A DNA stretch of 39,463 nucleotides from Ensifer oleiphilus (GTDB lineage Bacteria > Pseudomonadota > Alphaproteobacteria > Rhizobiales > Rhizobiaceae): positions 1-39,463 of the forward strand of contig NZ_JABWDU010000016.1 of NCBI RefSeq assembly GCF_013371465.1. Reading direction: 5' to 3'. This document shows, piece by piece, positions 9,275 through 18,732 of this stretch; the first letter of the stretch is position 1; each line of letters starts with the position of its first letter. The position numbers and the translations under genes are program-made. A model generated the notes under the pieces. That model searched no databases, was not told the DNA's origin, and saw nothing but the letters and a program-made list of their open reading frames with translations.

Positions 9275-12200
9275 TCATGTCGTTGCGCTGGATTCGATCG
9301 GCAAGGTGAAAACGAACCTCGATCCTTGGGGTTCGTTCATTTCTGCCCACAGACGTCCGCCGTGAGACTCGACGATCGAACGGCAGATCGCCAAACCCAT
9401 GCCCATACCGTCGTTCTTCGTGGTGAAGAACGGTTCGAATATCCTGTCGGGGTTTTGGACCCCCGCGCCACGGTCGCTCACAATGATGCGGATCGCGTCA
9501 TCAATACGGGTTGCATGCAGGCTGACCAGCCGCAGATCAGCAGTGGATGCCATCGCTTCTATGCCGTTTCGGATCAAGTTGACCAGTATCTGCTGAAGTT
9601 GCACGCGATCCATGGCGACCGGAGGCAGGTCGCTTTCGACGTCAACCTGTATGCGAACGCGGCGCCGCATGGCTTCCTCGATCAAAAGGCTGCGTACTTC
9701 GGTAACAACGCTGTCCACCGTTGTGCTCATCCCGGGTTCCACGGACCTCGTGAACAACGCACGGATGCGGCTCACGACGTCTGCGGCGGCATTTGCGTCG
9801 CGCGTTATGCGTTCCACCGTCCTTTGTGCTCGCTCAAGGTTTGGCGGTTCAGCAGAAAGCCAGCGTTGACACGCATGCGAATTTGTCACGATCGCCGCCA
9901 ACGGCTGGTTCACCTCATGAGCGATCGAGGCGGAAAGTTCGGCGAGGCTAGCGGCTTGAGACGCACGCGCGAGACCATCGCGCGCAGTCCGCAAGTCCTC
10001 CTGGGCCCGAACTTCGCTGTCTATGTCGATGCAAATGACGTTCCACTGGACAATCATCCCATCGGCGTCCCTCATGGGCGCTGCTCGGGTTTCCACCCAG
10101 CGATACTCCCCGTCCGACCGACGAAGTCGATGCTTCTGCGCATAGGGTGTGCCGGTGGACAAGGCATGGCCGCCGTTCTCGAGGACCTGAGGCGTATCGT
10201 CGGGATGGACGGCAGCACCAAGCGCGCTCGACAGTCGTGCTTCTCCTGAGGCGTCCGGCGTTTCCAACTTGTATCCCAGATATTCGCGAAGCTGCTCGCT
10301 GCGGTAGACAGGATCACCGTTCGGGTCAGTGCATTCGACCATCGCAGGCAAGGTTTCTATAAGTTGTCGAAGTGAGCGCTCACGCTCGCGCAAGACCTGT
10401 TCGACACGGAGCTGATCGTCGATGTCGTGACAAATGCCGAACCATTGCAGGATCTGACCGCTGGCGTCCCGCAAGGGGGCGCTGCGGCCCGACATCCAAC
10501 GATAGACGCCGTCGGCACGGCGTAGCCGGTAGTTTAAGAAGAAGCTCTCGCCGGTGACGAAAGCCTCTCTAAGCGTGGCATCCATCTTCGCTGCGTCATC
10601 CGGGTGAAGCGCGGCCGCAATGGCAGCGGCGAGAACGCCGCCGGTCCCCGAATAGTCCTTCACGTCATATCCGAGGAATTCAATCAGACTCTTGCTGAAG
10701 AAGACCGCTTCACCATCTGGGTCTAGCCGCCAGAGTGGGCTGGGGACCATGTCTACCAACTGCGAGAGTTCGCGTTCTCGATCGAAGAGCCGTTGTTGGG
10801 CCCGCACTTCGTCGTCGACATCGATGGCAACGGCATACCACTGTACGATAGTCCCATCTTGGTCGCGCAATGGTTCACACCGACCATCCACCCAGCGGTA
10901 CGCGCCGTCGGCGCGCAGCATGCGATATCTGTTGGAGAAGGGTTCACCGGCGGAGAAGCCGTGCGTGGCATTCTCCCGCACGGATGAGATATCGTCCGGA
11001 TGGACGACAGCACGCATCATTGCGCCCGCGCGGGTTATTCCCGGCTTGTCGGCGTTGATGGCGTCGAATCCGAGAAAGTCAACCAACCGCTTGTTCAGGA
11101 AGCTCAATTCACCGCCGGCGGTCTGACGGGCTATGAAGGCCGGCACCATGTCGACGAGCAGGGACAATTCGCGCTCGCGATCGTGCAATGCGTTTTGTGC
11201 TCGCATCTGATCGTCGATATCCAGCGAAACGCCATACCACTCCTCGATCTCTCCTTCCTGATTGCGGCGCGGTTCGACCCGGCATTCCACCCAGCGATAT
11301 CCGCTTTCAATTTCCAGCCAGCGAAAGCGCAGGCTTGCGCTGCTGCCGGTCTTGAAACATCTTTGCAGCGTGTTCCCGACGGCTGAAGCGTCGTCCGGAT
11401 GGATCAGCTTCTGAAGCAGACTCTGGATACTCTGCTCCCCGTGCGCCTCGAAGCTCGCGACAACCGAGCGGAAACGGTCTCTGAACTGTTTGTTGAAGTA
11501 GACCGAGCCTGTCGATGGCGTCGCGCTCCAGATGCGGACCGGCACTGCGTCGATCATCAGCTGAAGCTGCCTCTGACTGCGGCGCAATGCGTCCTCGGCA
11601 TGCGTCAGGTCATCGATGTCGTGGCACATGCCGTACCATTGGACGATGTTGCCGGAGTGATCCCGCATCGGCTCTGCCCGGCTCGACATCCAGCGAAAGA
11701 CGCCATCGGCGCGGCGCAGGCGATACCGCATGGCAAAGGCCTCACCGGTATCGAGGCAACGTCGAAGCGACTCGACGAACGCACCGGCCTCAGCCGGATG
11801 CACGGAGGCTTCGACCATGGCTGCCAGCCGGGTTTTTCCCGGCCCGTCGATGTCAGGAATGTCCAGGCCGAGGAAGTCGACCATGCGCTTGTTGAAGAAG
11901 GTCGGCTCGCCATCAGGCGTCAAGCGCCAAACGTGACTTGGCACCATGTTCACAAGCTGCAGCAGCTCCTGTTCCCGTTCGCTGAGTGCTGCCTGCGCGC
12001 TGACGGCCTCTTCGATGTCGACCGAAACGCCGTACCACTGCAAAATCGTTCCGGCTTCGTCGCGCAAGGGCGCTGCCCGGCTCTCGACCCAGCGATGGGG
12101 ACCATCCGCGCGCCGCTGACGGTATCTTCCCGCAAAGGTCGTGCCCTCTTCGAACGCGCGTTTCAGCGCCTCGTCGGTGGCGGCGCGGTCATCCGGGTGA

Positions 12201-13429
12201 ATATCCGTCAGCGATCGCTTGCCATTGGTAGCAATCAGATCCGTCAACGCCAGCCCGGTCGTGTCGGTGGCCCACTTGTTGAGATAGCTCGGCGTTCCGT
12301 CGGGCGTGGCGCTCCAGATGAGAGCCGGAACGGCGTCGATCAAGCGTTGCAGCCGCAGTTCGCTCCGGCGCGCTGTGAGCAGCGCCAGCTGGTGCTGCCT
12401 TGAAATGGCCGCAACGACGAGCGCCGAGAATGCGGAAATCACTAGGAAGAGCTGCAGCATGACCTGCTGTTGCCTCTGAGATCCGGGATCACCGATAAAC
12501 TGACTGTCTCCGGAGATCGTGAGTGCCATCGTAATCAGCGCCAGCAGCGTCAAGGCGACCGCGGCACCTCGGAATTCGAAACGCGCGGCGGCCCAAAGCA
12601 GAAACGGCAGGATGATGTAGGGCGAGGGGAAGAAGCGCGCACTCAAGGAAAGGGCAGCAACGCCCAGGAAGATGAAACAGAGAACGGCAGCCTCGGTCCA
12701 GTGTGTCACCGACAGGCCGGTTTCTCCCCGCCAGGAGCGGACGAGGACGAGCACCGGCGGTGCTACCAGCAGGATGCCGGTTGCATCTCCGATCCAGAAC
12801 AGTGGCCACACCGACGCGAACGTCTGGGACTTCACGCCGAACCAGGCAAGGGTTGCACTCCCGACGGTCGCGCTTGCTAGGGGGGCTACGCCCGCCCCCA
12901 AAATGACGAAAGCCAGGACCTGCTGGAGGGTTTCCAGCCGGACAGGGCGACCGGTGGCGCTGCTCAGCAGCATAGCGCCGGCCGAAGCACAGAGCGCGTT
13001 GCCGACGAAGATCAGGAAACCGGCGGGAAGCGGGCTGTGAAACCACACCAGCTGGGCAAACATCTCGGCAATGCAGCCGCTGATGATCCACCATGGCCAG
13101 CTGTAGGGAGACGTGAGGATGAGCGTCGCCATGAACACGCCGCCTGGAGGCCAGATCGAGACGGTGATGCCCGGGACGATCGCAAGCACATTTGCAAAAC
13201 CGCAGCCCAGCACGTAGGCGGCGAAGAACGCCACGAGATGCAAGAGCTGCGGGCGGCTTGATCGGAACCGCTGCCATAGTGATGAAGACCGCTCGGCAGA
13301 CGGGGCGGCGGTCGACGGACGCGGCAACGCACTTCGTGCGGGCCCGGGCGACGTTCGCTCGAGCGCCTGCTCCGGATGGCTGACTGTCTGTGGATGACGT
13401 TCGCCAATTGCTTTAGAAGCGGATTCCAT
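9275..13429 (-). CDS. MASE1 sensor histidine kinase with six PAS domains
   Basis: A 1384-aa membrane kinase. Residues ~60-345 are a MASE1 integral-membrane sensor with many hydrophobic helices (IWPPGGVFMATLIL, FWIGDATGILLVAPP). Then come six PAS-PAC units (~360-475, 488-605, 615-735, 745-865, 870-990, 1000-1120), each opening with a (V/T)LPA/MVP-type motif and closing with WYG..DID. The HisKA box is SIAHEVNQPLAAIV with the phosphorylated His, and the HATPase has N-box NLIRNGIEAM, DRGAGV and FEPFFTTKNDGMGMGLAICR. ATG at 13429 follows GGAG by 6 nt. It is divergent from a related soluble kinase and has no response regulator in its own transcript, so it probably shares the regulators at 16.8-19.5 kb. 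The ligand is unknown. Confidence 0.9.
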   Translation of the reverse strand: MESASKAIGERHPQTVSHPEQALERTSPGPARSALPRPSTAAPSAERSSSLWQRFRSSRPQLLHLVAFFAAYVLGCGFANVLAIVPGITVSIWPPGGVFMATLILTSPYSWPWWIISGCIAEMFAQLVWFHSPLPAGFLIFVGNALCASAGAMLLSSATGRPVRLETLQQVLAFVILGAGVAPLASATVGSATLAWFGVKSQTFASVWPLFWIGDATGILLVAPPVLVLVRSWRGETGLSVTHWTEAAVLCFIFLGVAALSLSARFFPSPYIILPFLLWAAARFEFRGAAVALTLLALITMALTISGDSQFIGDPGSQRQQQVMLQLFLVISAFSALVVAAISRQHQLALLTARRSELRLQRLIDAVPALIWSATPDGTPSYLNKWATDTTGLALTDLIATNGKRSLTDIHPDDRAATDEALKRAFEEGTTFAGRYRQRRADGPHRWVESRAAPLRDEAGTILQWYGVSVDIEEAVSAQAALSEREQELLQLVNMVPSHVWRLTPDGEPTFFNKRMVDFLGLDIPDIDGPGKTRLAAMVEASVHPAEAGAFVESLRRCLDTGEAFAMRYRLRRADGVFRWMSSRAEPMRDHSGNIVQWYGMCHDIDDLTHAEDALRRSQRQLQLMIDAVPVRIWSATPSTGSVYFNKQFRDRFRSVVASFEAHGEQSIQSLLQKLIHPDDASAVGNTLQRCFKTGSSASLRFRWLEIESGYRWVECRVEPRRNQEGEIEEWYGVSLDIDDQMRAQNALHDRERELSLLVDMVPAFIARQTAGGELSFLNKRLVDFLGFDAINADKPGITRAGAMMRAVVHPDDISSVRENATHGFSAGEPFSNRYRMLRADGAYRWVDGRCEPLRDQDGTIVQWYAVAIDVDDEVRAQQRLFDRERELSQLVDMVPSPLWRLDPDGEAVFFSKSLIEFLGYDVKDYSGTGGVLAAAIAAALHPDDAAKMDATLREAFVTGESFFLNYRLRRADGVYRWMSGRSAPLRDASGQILQWFGICHDIDDQLRVEQVLRERERSLRQLIETLPAMVECTDPNGDPVYRSEQLREYLGYKLETPDASGEARLSSALGAAVHPDDTPQVLENGGHALSTGTPYAQKHRLRRSDGEYRWVETRAAPMRDADGMIVQWNVICIDIDSEVRAQEDLRTARDGLARASQAASLAELSASIAHEVNQPLAAIVTNSHACQRWLSAEPPNLERAQRTVERITRDANAAADVVSRIRALFTRSVEPGMSTTVDSVVTEVRSLLIEEAMRRRVRIQVDVESDLPPVAMDRVQLQQILVNLIRNGIEAMASTADLRLVSLHATRIDDAIRIIVSDRGAGVQNPDRIFEPFFTTKNDGMGMGLAICRSIVESHGGRLWAEMNEPQGSRFVFTLPIESSATT

Positions 13430-13780
13430 CGGCTGCTCCGATCGGACAGAGAAAGCCTGGGCACTGTCGGCCCTACCAAGCCACTATAAACGAAGTCCGG
13501 CGGGGCGAACCAGTCATTCCCTCAACCCTATCGCAATCACGGCCATGCCGCAGCCTATGGAAGTCCATGAGGTGCACGCTGGCAGGCGAGGCCGGGTGTT
13601 ACTCTTCGCCTATGCTGAAGTACAGCTTAGAATATACCGCCCAGTTGTCATAGATTTCCATAGGATGCAGGCGAGACGCGGCGAGAATAGGATGGCGGCT
13701 GGTTCGCGCAGTCCGAATCTCGAGAATTACTGCTATGCAGAGCGCTGATAGTGGCTTTCCTCGTCCTGCAGGAGAAGGCA
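13430..13780. other. 351-bp spacer between divergent kinases
   Basis: It must hold two divergent promoters, but I find no clear pair. TTTATAGT on the minus strand near 13489-13482 is a fair -10 for the MASE1 kinase. The shared regulon motif described elsewhere is not present in a convincing form. No ORF here looks coding. Confidence 0.4.
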
Positions 13781-16700
13781 ATGACGAAGGCGTTCGGATC
13801 ACCTGACGAAATCGGGCAGGAAGCAATGCAGGCGGTGAGGATCATCGAAAGTGTGGTCGGCAACGCCTGGGCGACGAATGCGGCCGGAGAGATCGCCTGC
13901 GTCAGCCCTGGGGTGCTGTCGCGGTTGGCGCTGACGCTCGAGGAGTTCGGCTCGCAGTCGGATGGTGGTCCGCTCGGCTGGAGGCGGATGATCCATCCGG
14001 ATGATTACGAGCGGTCAATCGCGCTCTGGCGCTCGTGCCTTGAGACCGGCCAGCACTTCAGCATCGAACACCGAACTCTGCGCGCGAGCGGCGCTTACGG
14101 TTGGAGCCGTACGTCTGCTCAGCCCTTGCGCAACGGTGACGATCACGTCCTTGGCTGGTACGGCGCGATAATCGACATCGAAACGTCCGCCGACGCTGCT
14201 CGTTTTGCCGACATGGCGGAGCAGGCCGTGCAGGAATTGCCAAGCTCGCTGAGCAAAATTCACCCCGATGACCGAACTGCGGCGGCGCATGCCGCCGCGC
14301 GTGCATTCTGGACGGGCGTTCCCCAGGTCACGAGGCACAGACAGCGGCAGCCCGACGGCAAGTACCGGTGGACGGAAACCCGCGCCGAGCCCGGGTACAG
14401 CGTCAGCGTCGACATCGATGAGTTGGTGACGGATCGCGAGCCCCGCATGGTTGCGGCATCCGATACCGCTGGCGAACCAGAACCGTTGCGGTCTGCGCGC
14501 GCTGTCGAAAGCATATTCGGCAACGGCTGGGCGTTCGATGCGCGTGGACGCTGGATTTACCTGCATCCATTTGCGCAGAACTCGCTCGGGGTCACTCCCG
14601 AGCAACTGAACGTCTCGGTTGACGAAGGCTACACGGCCTGGAAGCAATTGCTGCATCCGGACGACTACGAGCGCACGGCTGCGGCGTGGAACCGTTGTCT
14701 GGAAACGGGAGATGACTTCAATATCGAGTTTCGCTTCCGCCGCGCATCTGGAAGTTATGTCTGGGCCAGAACTGCCGCACGGGCGGCCCGCGACGCCAGA
14801 GGCCGCATCGTCGGGTGGTTCGGCATCGCGCTCGACATCGATGTTTACAAGAAGACCGTTGAGGCTTTGTGTGGCCGAGAGCTCGAACTCTCGCAGCTTG
14901 TCGACATGGTCCCTGTTCACATCCGCCGACTGGGCCCCAACGGCGAACCGACCTTTTTCAACAAGCGCCTGCTTGATTTCTTTGGGTGGAACGATATCGA
15001 GCAATTGAAAACGACGGCTGGGAGCAGGCTGGCGACGGCTATGCACAAGCTCGTTCATCCGGAGGACTCGGCTCGCCTTCTGGATGCGGTCCGTCATTCC
15101 GTGGCCACAGGCGAGTCTTACGCCATGAAGTACCGTTTGCGCCGCTCGGACGGCGTCTACCGTTGGGTCGACGGACGCGCGGCGCCGATGATCGACCAGG
15201 AGGGGGCGATCCTTAACTGGTATGCGATCTCGATCGACATCGATGACGAGATGCGTGCGCAGAATGCGTTGCGCGACCGCGAAAGAGAACTTCTGCAGCT
15301 CGTCGACATCGTTCCTAGTCTGCTCTGGCGCCTGAACCCTCAGGGCGAACCAACGTTTTTCAACAAGCGGCTGATGTGCTTCCTCGGTCTGGATGGAGCA
15401 AGTTCCGACCCGCCAGACAAGGGCCGCCTGGCGGATGCATTCAGGGGGGGCGTCCACCCCGATGACGCATTCAGCCTTGAAGAGGCAATGAAACGGTCTG
15501 TTGCGACGGGCGAGAATTTCTCAAAAAGGTTCCGCCTGCGCCGGTCGGATGGCGTTTACCGCTGGGTTGAGAGCAGTGCCGAACCCTTGCGCGACGAAAG
15601 TGGACAGATTGTGCAATGGTACGGGCTGTCACACGATATCGACGACCAGTTGCGCGTCGAAGAGGCGCTCCGCGAACGCGAGCGTTCACTGTGGCAACTC
15701 GTGGAGACGTTGCCCGCGATGATCGACTGTGCCTCGCCAAACGGCGAGCCGGTGTATCGCAGCCAGCAGCTGCGGGAATTTCTCGGCTATAATCTTGAAG
15801 ACTTGGATGGAACCGGGAAGTCCCGGCTGGACGCAACGCTCGATGCCGGGGTGCATCCTGACGATGTCGCAGGCGTCAGGGAACGGTATGCACATTCGCT
15901 CGCCACCGGTGAACCCTATGCGCGCAAGCACCGTCTGCGCAGGTTTGACGGTGCCTATCGGTGGGTCGAGACCAGAGCGGCCGCCATGCGCAATCTGGAG
16001 GGCGAGATCATCCAATGGAATGTGATTTGCCTGGATATCGACGGCGAGGTTCAGGCCGAGGACGAGTTGCGTCTTGCGCAAGAGAGGCTTTCCAGAGCAA
16101 GTCACTCAGCGAGCCTGGCCGAGCTCTCGGCGTCAATTGCCCATGAGGTAAACCAACCATTGGCAGCGATCGTGGCCAACTCCAATGCCTGTCACCGTTG
16201 GTTGCTGGCCGCCCCCCCCAATCTCGAGCGGGCAAAGATCACCGCCGAGCGCATTATCCGCGACGCAAAGTCCGCCGCAGAAGTCGTCAGCCGTATCCGC
16301 GCGCTGTTCAAGCAGCGTGTCGAGCCGCAGAGCGATACCGATTTCGTGACCGTCGTTGCCGAAGCCGTTCATCTCATCGCGGAGGAGGCAATGCGCCGTC
16401 GCGTTCGGGTCGTCGTCGATATCGAGAAAAGCCTTCCGTACGTTGCTGTGGACCAGGTGCATATCCAACAGGTTCTGGTGAACCTCATTCGCAACGGCAT
16501 GGATGCCATGGACGCTGCGGTCCGCGACCGCGTCGTTCGCATCCGGGTCCGTCGCGTGGGGGATTTCGTCGCCGCCGAGGTCAGCGACCACGGTACAGGC
16601 GTCGAGTTTCCGGAGCGAATATTCGAACCCTTCTTTACGACGAAAGTGAACGGAATGGGCATGGGCCTGGCAATTTGTCGTTCGATCATCGAGTCGCACG

Positions 16701-16786
16701 GGGGGCGGCTATGGGCGCAAAACACTGAAACAAATGGCGCAACCTTCACGTTTACCCTGCCGATTGAAGTGGAAGCAGAGGCATGA
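13781..16786 (+). CDS. soluble multi-PAS sensor histidine kinase
   Basis: A 1001-aa kinase without membrane segments. PAS-PAC units lie at ~15-145, 240-356, 366-491, 501-625 and 636-758; between the first two is a half unit (~157-217) that keeps only the IHPDD...DGKYRWTETRAEP part. HisKA (SIAHEVNQPLAAIVANSNAC, ~768-846) and HATPase (NLIRNGMDAMD, SDHGTGV, FEPFFTTKVNGMGMGLAICR) are intact. The C-terminal two thirds resemble the MASE1 kinase next door so closely that the pair must be paralogues. ATG at 13781 follows GGAG by 6 nt; an upstream in-frame start lacks a ribosome site. Its stop overlaps the next start by 4 nt (ATGA), tying it to the REC-HTH-REC regulator. Confidence 0.9.
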   Translation: MTKAFGSPDEIGQEAMQAVRIIESVVGNAWATNAAGEIACVSPGVLSRLALTLEEFGSQSDGGPLGWRRMIHPDDYERSIALWRSCLETGQHFSIEHRTLRASGAYGWSRTSAQPLRNGDDHVLGWYGAIIDIETSADAARFADMAEQAVQELPSSLSKIHPDDRTAAAHAAARAFWTGVPQVTRHRQRQPDGKYRWTETRAEPGYSVSVDIDELVTDREPRMVAASDTAGEPEPLRSARAVESIFGNGWAFDARGRWIYLHPFAQNSLGVTPEQLNVSVDEGYTAWKQLLHPDDYERTAAAWNRCLETGDDFNIEFRFRRASGSYVWARTAARAARDARGRIVGWFGIALDIDVYKKTVEALCGRELELSQLVDMVPVHIRRLGPNGEPTFFNKRLLDFFGWNDIEQLKTTAGSRLATAMHKLVHPEDSARLLDAVRHSVATGESYAMKYRLRRSDGVYRWVDGRAAPMIDQEGAILNWYAISIDIDDEMRAQNALRDRERELLQLVDIVPSLLWRLNPQGEPTFFNKRLMCFLGLDGASSDPPDKGRLADAFRGGVHPDDAFSLEEAMKRSVATGENFSKRFRLRRSDGVYRWVESSAEPLRDESGQIVQWYGLSHDIDDQLRVEEALRERERSLWQLVETLPAMIDCASPNGEPVYRSQQLREFLGYNLEDLDGTGKSRLDATLDAGVHPDDVAGVRERYAHSLATGEPYARKHRLRRFDGAYRWVETRAAAMRNLEGEIIQWNVICLDIDGEVQAEDELRLAQERLSRASHSASLAELSASIAHEVNQPLAAIVANSNACHRWLLAAPPNLERAKITAERIIRDAKSAAEVVSRIRALFKQRVEPQSDTDFVTVVAEAVHLIAEEAMRRRVRVVVDIEKSLPYVAVDQVHIQQVLVNLIRNGMDAMDAAVRDRVVRIRVRRVGDFVAAEVSDHGTGVEFPERIFEPFFTTKVNGMGMGLAICRSIIESHGGRLWAQNTETNGATFTFTLPIEVEAEA

Positions 16787-17817
16787 CGAATGACGAGTAC
16801 ACAGTTTTCATCGTCGATGACGACACCCGGATCCGCGAGGCACTGTGCGAGCTGTTGGCCTCACACGGTATCCAGGCGATCGCCTTCGGTTCGGCCGGAG
16901 ATTATGTCAATTCGGAAAAGCCGGATGCGCCTGCCTGCCTACTTCTGGATATCGAATTGCCGGACATCAACGGTCTGGATCTTCAAAGTGAAATTGCAAC
17001 AGGCGAGCATCCACCGATCGTGTTCATAACCGGTCACGGAGACATCCGTTCGTCGGTACGGGCCATAAAGGATGGCGCGGTCGACTTCTTGACCAAACCG
17101 TTTACCGACGCGGACTTGATGGCGGCCATTCATGCGGCCATCGCTGTGGACGAGAAAAGACGGGCTGAGCGCGCGGAGTTCGGAAAGCTGAGGCGACGCT
17201 ATCTCGACCTGACACCGCGGGAGCGGGAGGTGTTGCCGCTGGTGATAAGCGGGCTGCTCAACAAGCAGGCGGCCGCAGAACTCGGCATCAGCGAGGTGAC
17301 CCTACAGATCCACCGGCGAAATGTGATGCAGAAGATGAAGGCAGGATCCTTTGCCGACCTCGTGCGTATCGCCGAACGTTTGAAGATACCCATCACTCAT
17401 GCCCGCAAGACAGGCGTGAAATCGATGGCATCGCCGCATCGGCAGGTCGTGGCGATCGTCGACGACGATCCGAGACTGCTGGAGTCGCTGGAGGATCTGT
17501 TGGAGTCGGCCGGTTACTCGGCTCGCAGCTTCCCGTCTGGCCGGTCGCTTCTATCCGCTGGGCTGCCGGGTCTGGATGCGCTCATTACGGATATCGGCAT
17601 GCCAGGAATGGATGGCTTCGAACTGAGGGACCTGATCAAGACGAAAGAACCGGGCCTTCCTGTTTTCTTGATGACCGGACGGCACGAGATCGCCGATCAG
17701 TTGAGTGTGAGCGACCGGATTTGCTGCTTTAGAAAACCCTTCGACGCGCAGGTTCTGCTGGCCACGCTTGCCGCCGCATTGGGCGACCGGCAGATGGAGG
17801 GAAGCGATGAAACTTGA
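16783..17817 (+). CDS. response regulator with REC-HTH-REC architecture
   Basis: A 344-aa protein. REC1 (residues ~5-118) has the acidic pair in VDDD, phospho-acceptor D56 in LLLDIELP, and K105 in TKPF. A FixJ/NarL-type HTH (~142-203, LTPREREVLPLVISGLLNKQ and ISEVTLQIHRRNVMQKM) follows. Then, after a short linker, comes a second full receiver (~222-335) with VDDD, D270 in ITDIGMPGMDG, LMTG and FRKPF. A receiver after the HTH is unusual for FixJ-type regulators. An internal Met (M215, MASPHRQVV) suggests fusion of two once-separate genes. It is co-translated with the soluble kinase through ATGA and overlaps a 38-aa ORF at its end. Function: phosphorylation-controlled DNA binding, with REC2 as a possible phosphate sink or relay. 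Confidence 0.88.
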   Translation: MTNDEYTVFIVDDDTRIREALCELLASHGIQAIAFGSAGDYVNSEKPDAPACLLLDIELPDINGLDLQSEIATGEHPPIVFITGHGDIRSSVRAIKDGAVDFLTKPFTDADLMAAIHAAIAVDEKRRAERAEFGKLRRRYLDLTPREREVLPLVISGLLNKQAAAELGISEVTLQIHRRNVMQKMKAGSFADLVRIAERLKIPITHARKTGVKSMASPHRQVVAIVDDDPRLLESLEDLLESAGYSARSFPSGRSLLSAGLPGLDALITDIGMPGMDGFELRDLIKTKEPGLPVFLMTGRHEIADQLSVSDRICCFRKPFDAQVLLATLAAALGDRQMEGSDET

Positions 17818-17923
17818 GTTGCCGCTCGAGCTGAGGGTCGTCCCGCTCGCGCACCGTCAAAGCGAACGCCCGCTCGTCGTGATCGTCAATGATGCATGCG
17901 GCACAAAACAGAGGCCGATCTGA
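17807..17923 (+). CDS. 38-aa small ORF bridging two response-regulator genes
   Basis: ATG at 17807 lies behind GGAGG with 6-nt spacing, inside the end of the upstream regulator gene. The frame (MKLELPLELRVVPLAHRQ, ending KQRPI) stops at TGA 17921-17923, which shares its A with the ATG of the next regulator (TGATG). A strong ribosome site plus exact overlaps on both sides argue for a translated leader-like gene that couples the two regulators. No domain is recognised; the protein is short and half hydrophobic, not a clear membrane helix. It could instead act only by translation, with no function for the peptide. Confidence 0.55.
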   Translation: MKLELPLELRVVPLAHRQSERPLVVIVNDACGTKQRPI

Positions 17924-18561
17924 TGCAACACGCTCAAACCAAAACGGAAGAGCCCGCGGAACCTATCGTTTACGTCGTCGACGACGACGAGGCGATGCGG
18001 GAAGCGTTGCTCGATTTGTTCATGGTGACCCAAAAGCGCGTGACTGTGTTCTCGAACGCGCCCGAGTTTTTGGAGACGGCAGACATCCGGGCGCCCGGTT
18101 GCCTTGTTGTGGATTTCAAGATGCCGGGGGGCACGGGTCTGGACCTCCAGGAGCATCTCTCACTTGCCGGTAGTCGCCTGCCGGTGATATTTCTAACGGG
18201 ACATGCAGATGTTCCGACCAGCGTCAAAGCGATGAAGGCTGGCGCCATGGATTTCATCACCAAGCCTTTCTCCGACCAGGATCTCCTTGAGGCCGTGGAT
18301 CGTGCCATTAAACTCGACGCCGAGCGGCGCAAAGTCGAAGCGGAACGCAACCGGATCCAGGCGCTGGCGGATACGCTTACTCCGCGCGAGCAGGAGGTTA
18401 TGTTCGCGGTGGTCAGTGGTCTGATGAACAAGCAGGTCGCATACCAGCTCGGCATCAGCGAAATGACCGTGAAGCTCCATCGGATGAGCCTCATGCGCAA
18501 GATGCAGAGCCGTTCACTTGCAGATCTCGTGCGCAAGACGGAACAGCTGCGACGGAATTGA
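17923..18561 (+). CDS. FixJ/NarL-family response regulator
   Basis: A 212-aa regulator: receiver (residues ~14-128) with VDDDE, phospho-acceptor D64 in LVVDFKMPGG, FLTGHAD and TKPF, then a FixJ-type HTH (~150-210, LTPREQEVMFAVVSGLMNKQ; ISEMTVKLHR). ATG at 17923 is preferred over one at 17896, because GAGG lies 8 nt before it and it overlaps the small upstream ORF (TGATG). By family, phosphorylation of D64 releases the HTH for activation of promoters near -40. It is a candidate binder of the 16-bp motif found in this window. A strong hairpin follows 45 nt after its stop. Confidence 0.9.
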   Translation: MQHAQTKTEEPAEPIVYVVDDDEAMREALLDLFMVTQKRVTVFSNAPEFLETADIRAPGCLVVDFKMPGGTGLDLQEHLSLAGSRLPVIFLTGHADVPTSVKAMKAGAMDFITKPFSDQDLLEAVDRAIKLDAERRKVEAERNRIQALADTLTPREQEVMFAVVSGLMNKQVAYQLGISEMTVKLHRMSLMRKMQSRSLADLVRKTEQLRRN

Positions 18562-18606
18562 GCAAGGCTTAGGCCCGCAGGAAGCGACCGTTTCCAGGGA
18601 AAGGGA

Positions 18607-18632
18607 GGCCGCCTGCCCTTGGGCAAACGGCC
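18607..18632. terminator. hairpin downstream of the response-regulator operon
   Basis: GGCCG-N2-TGCCC (18607-18618) pairs with GGGCA-N2-CGGCC (18621-18632), two 5-bp stems split by a 2x2 internal loop. It lies 45 nt after the regulator stop. No T-run follows on the plus strand, so it may be a Rho-assisted terminator, or part of a minus-strand RNA started at the promoter near 18733-18774. Confidence 0.45.
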
Positions 18633-18732
18633 CCTGGGTGTACCGGCTTTGGCGGTCGTGCCGCGGGGAGGGGACTGCAGCACTCCGATCATCACCTTTT
18701 AACGAAGGTGCCGGCGAAGGATGATGATGGAA

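Noticed and set aside
11399-12403. Long plus-strand frame inside the MASE1 kinase
   Set aside because: Antisense shadow of the PAS repeats, with no domain and no ribosome site.
13632-13650. GGTATATT on the minus strand between the kinases as an eighth motif copy
   Set aside because: The AAAC half is absent, leaving only a common TA-rich core.
14015-15457. 480-residue minus-strand frame inside the soluble kinase
   Set aside because: Antisense shadow; the plus-strand PAS/HisKA content explains the region fully.
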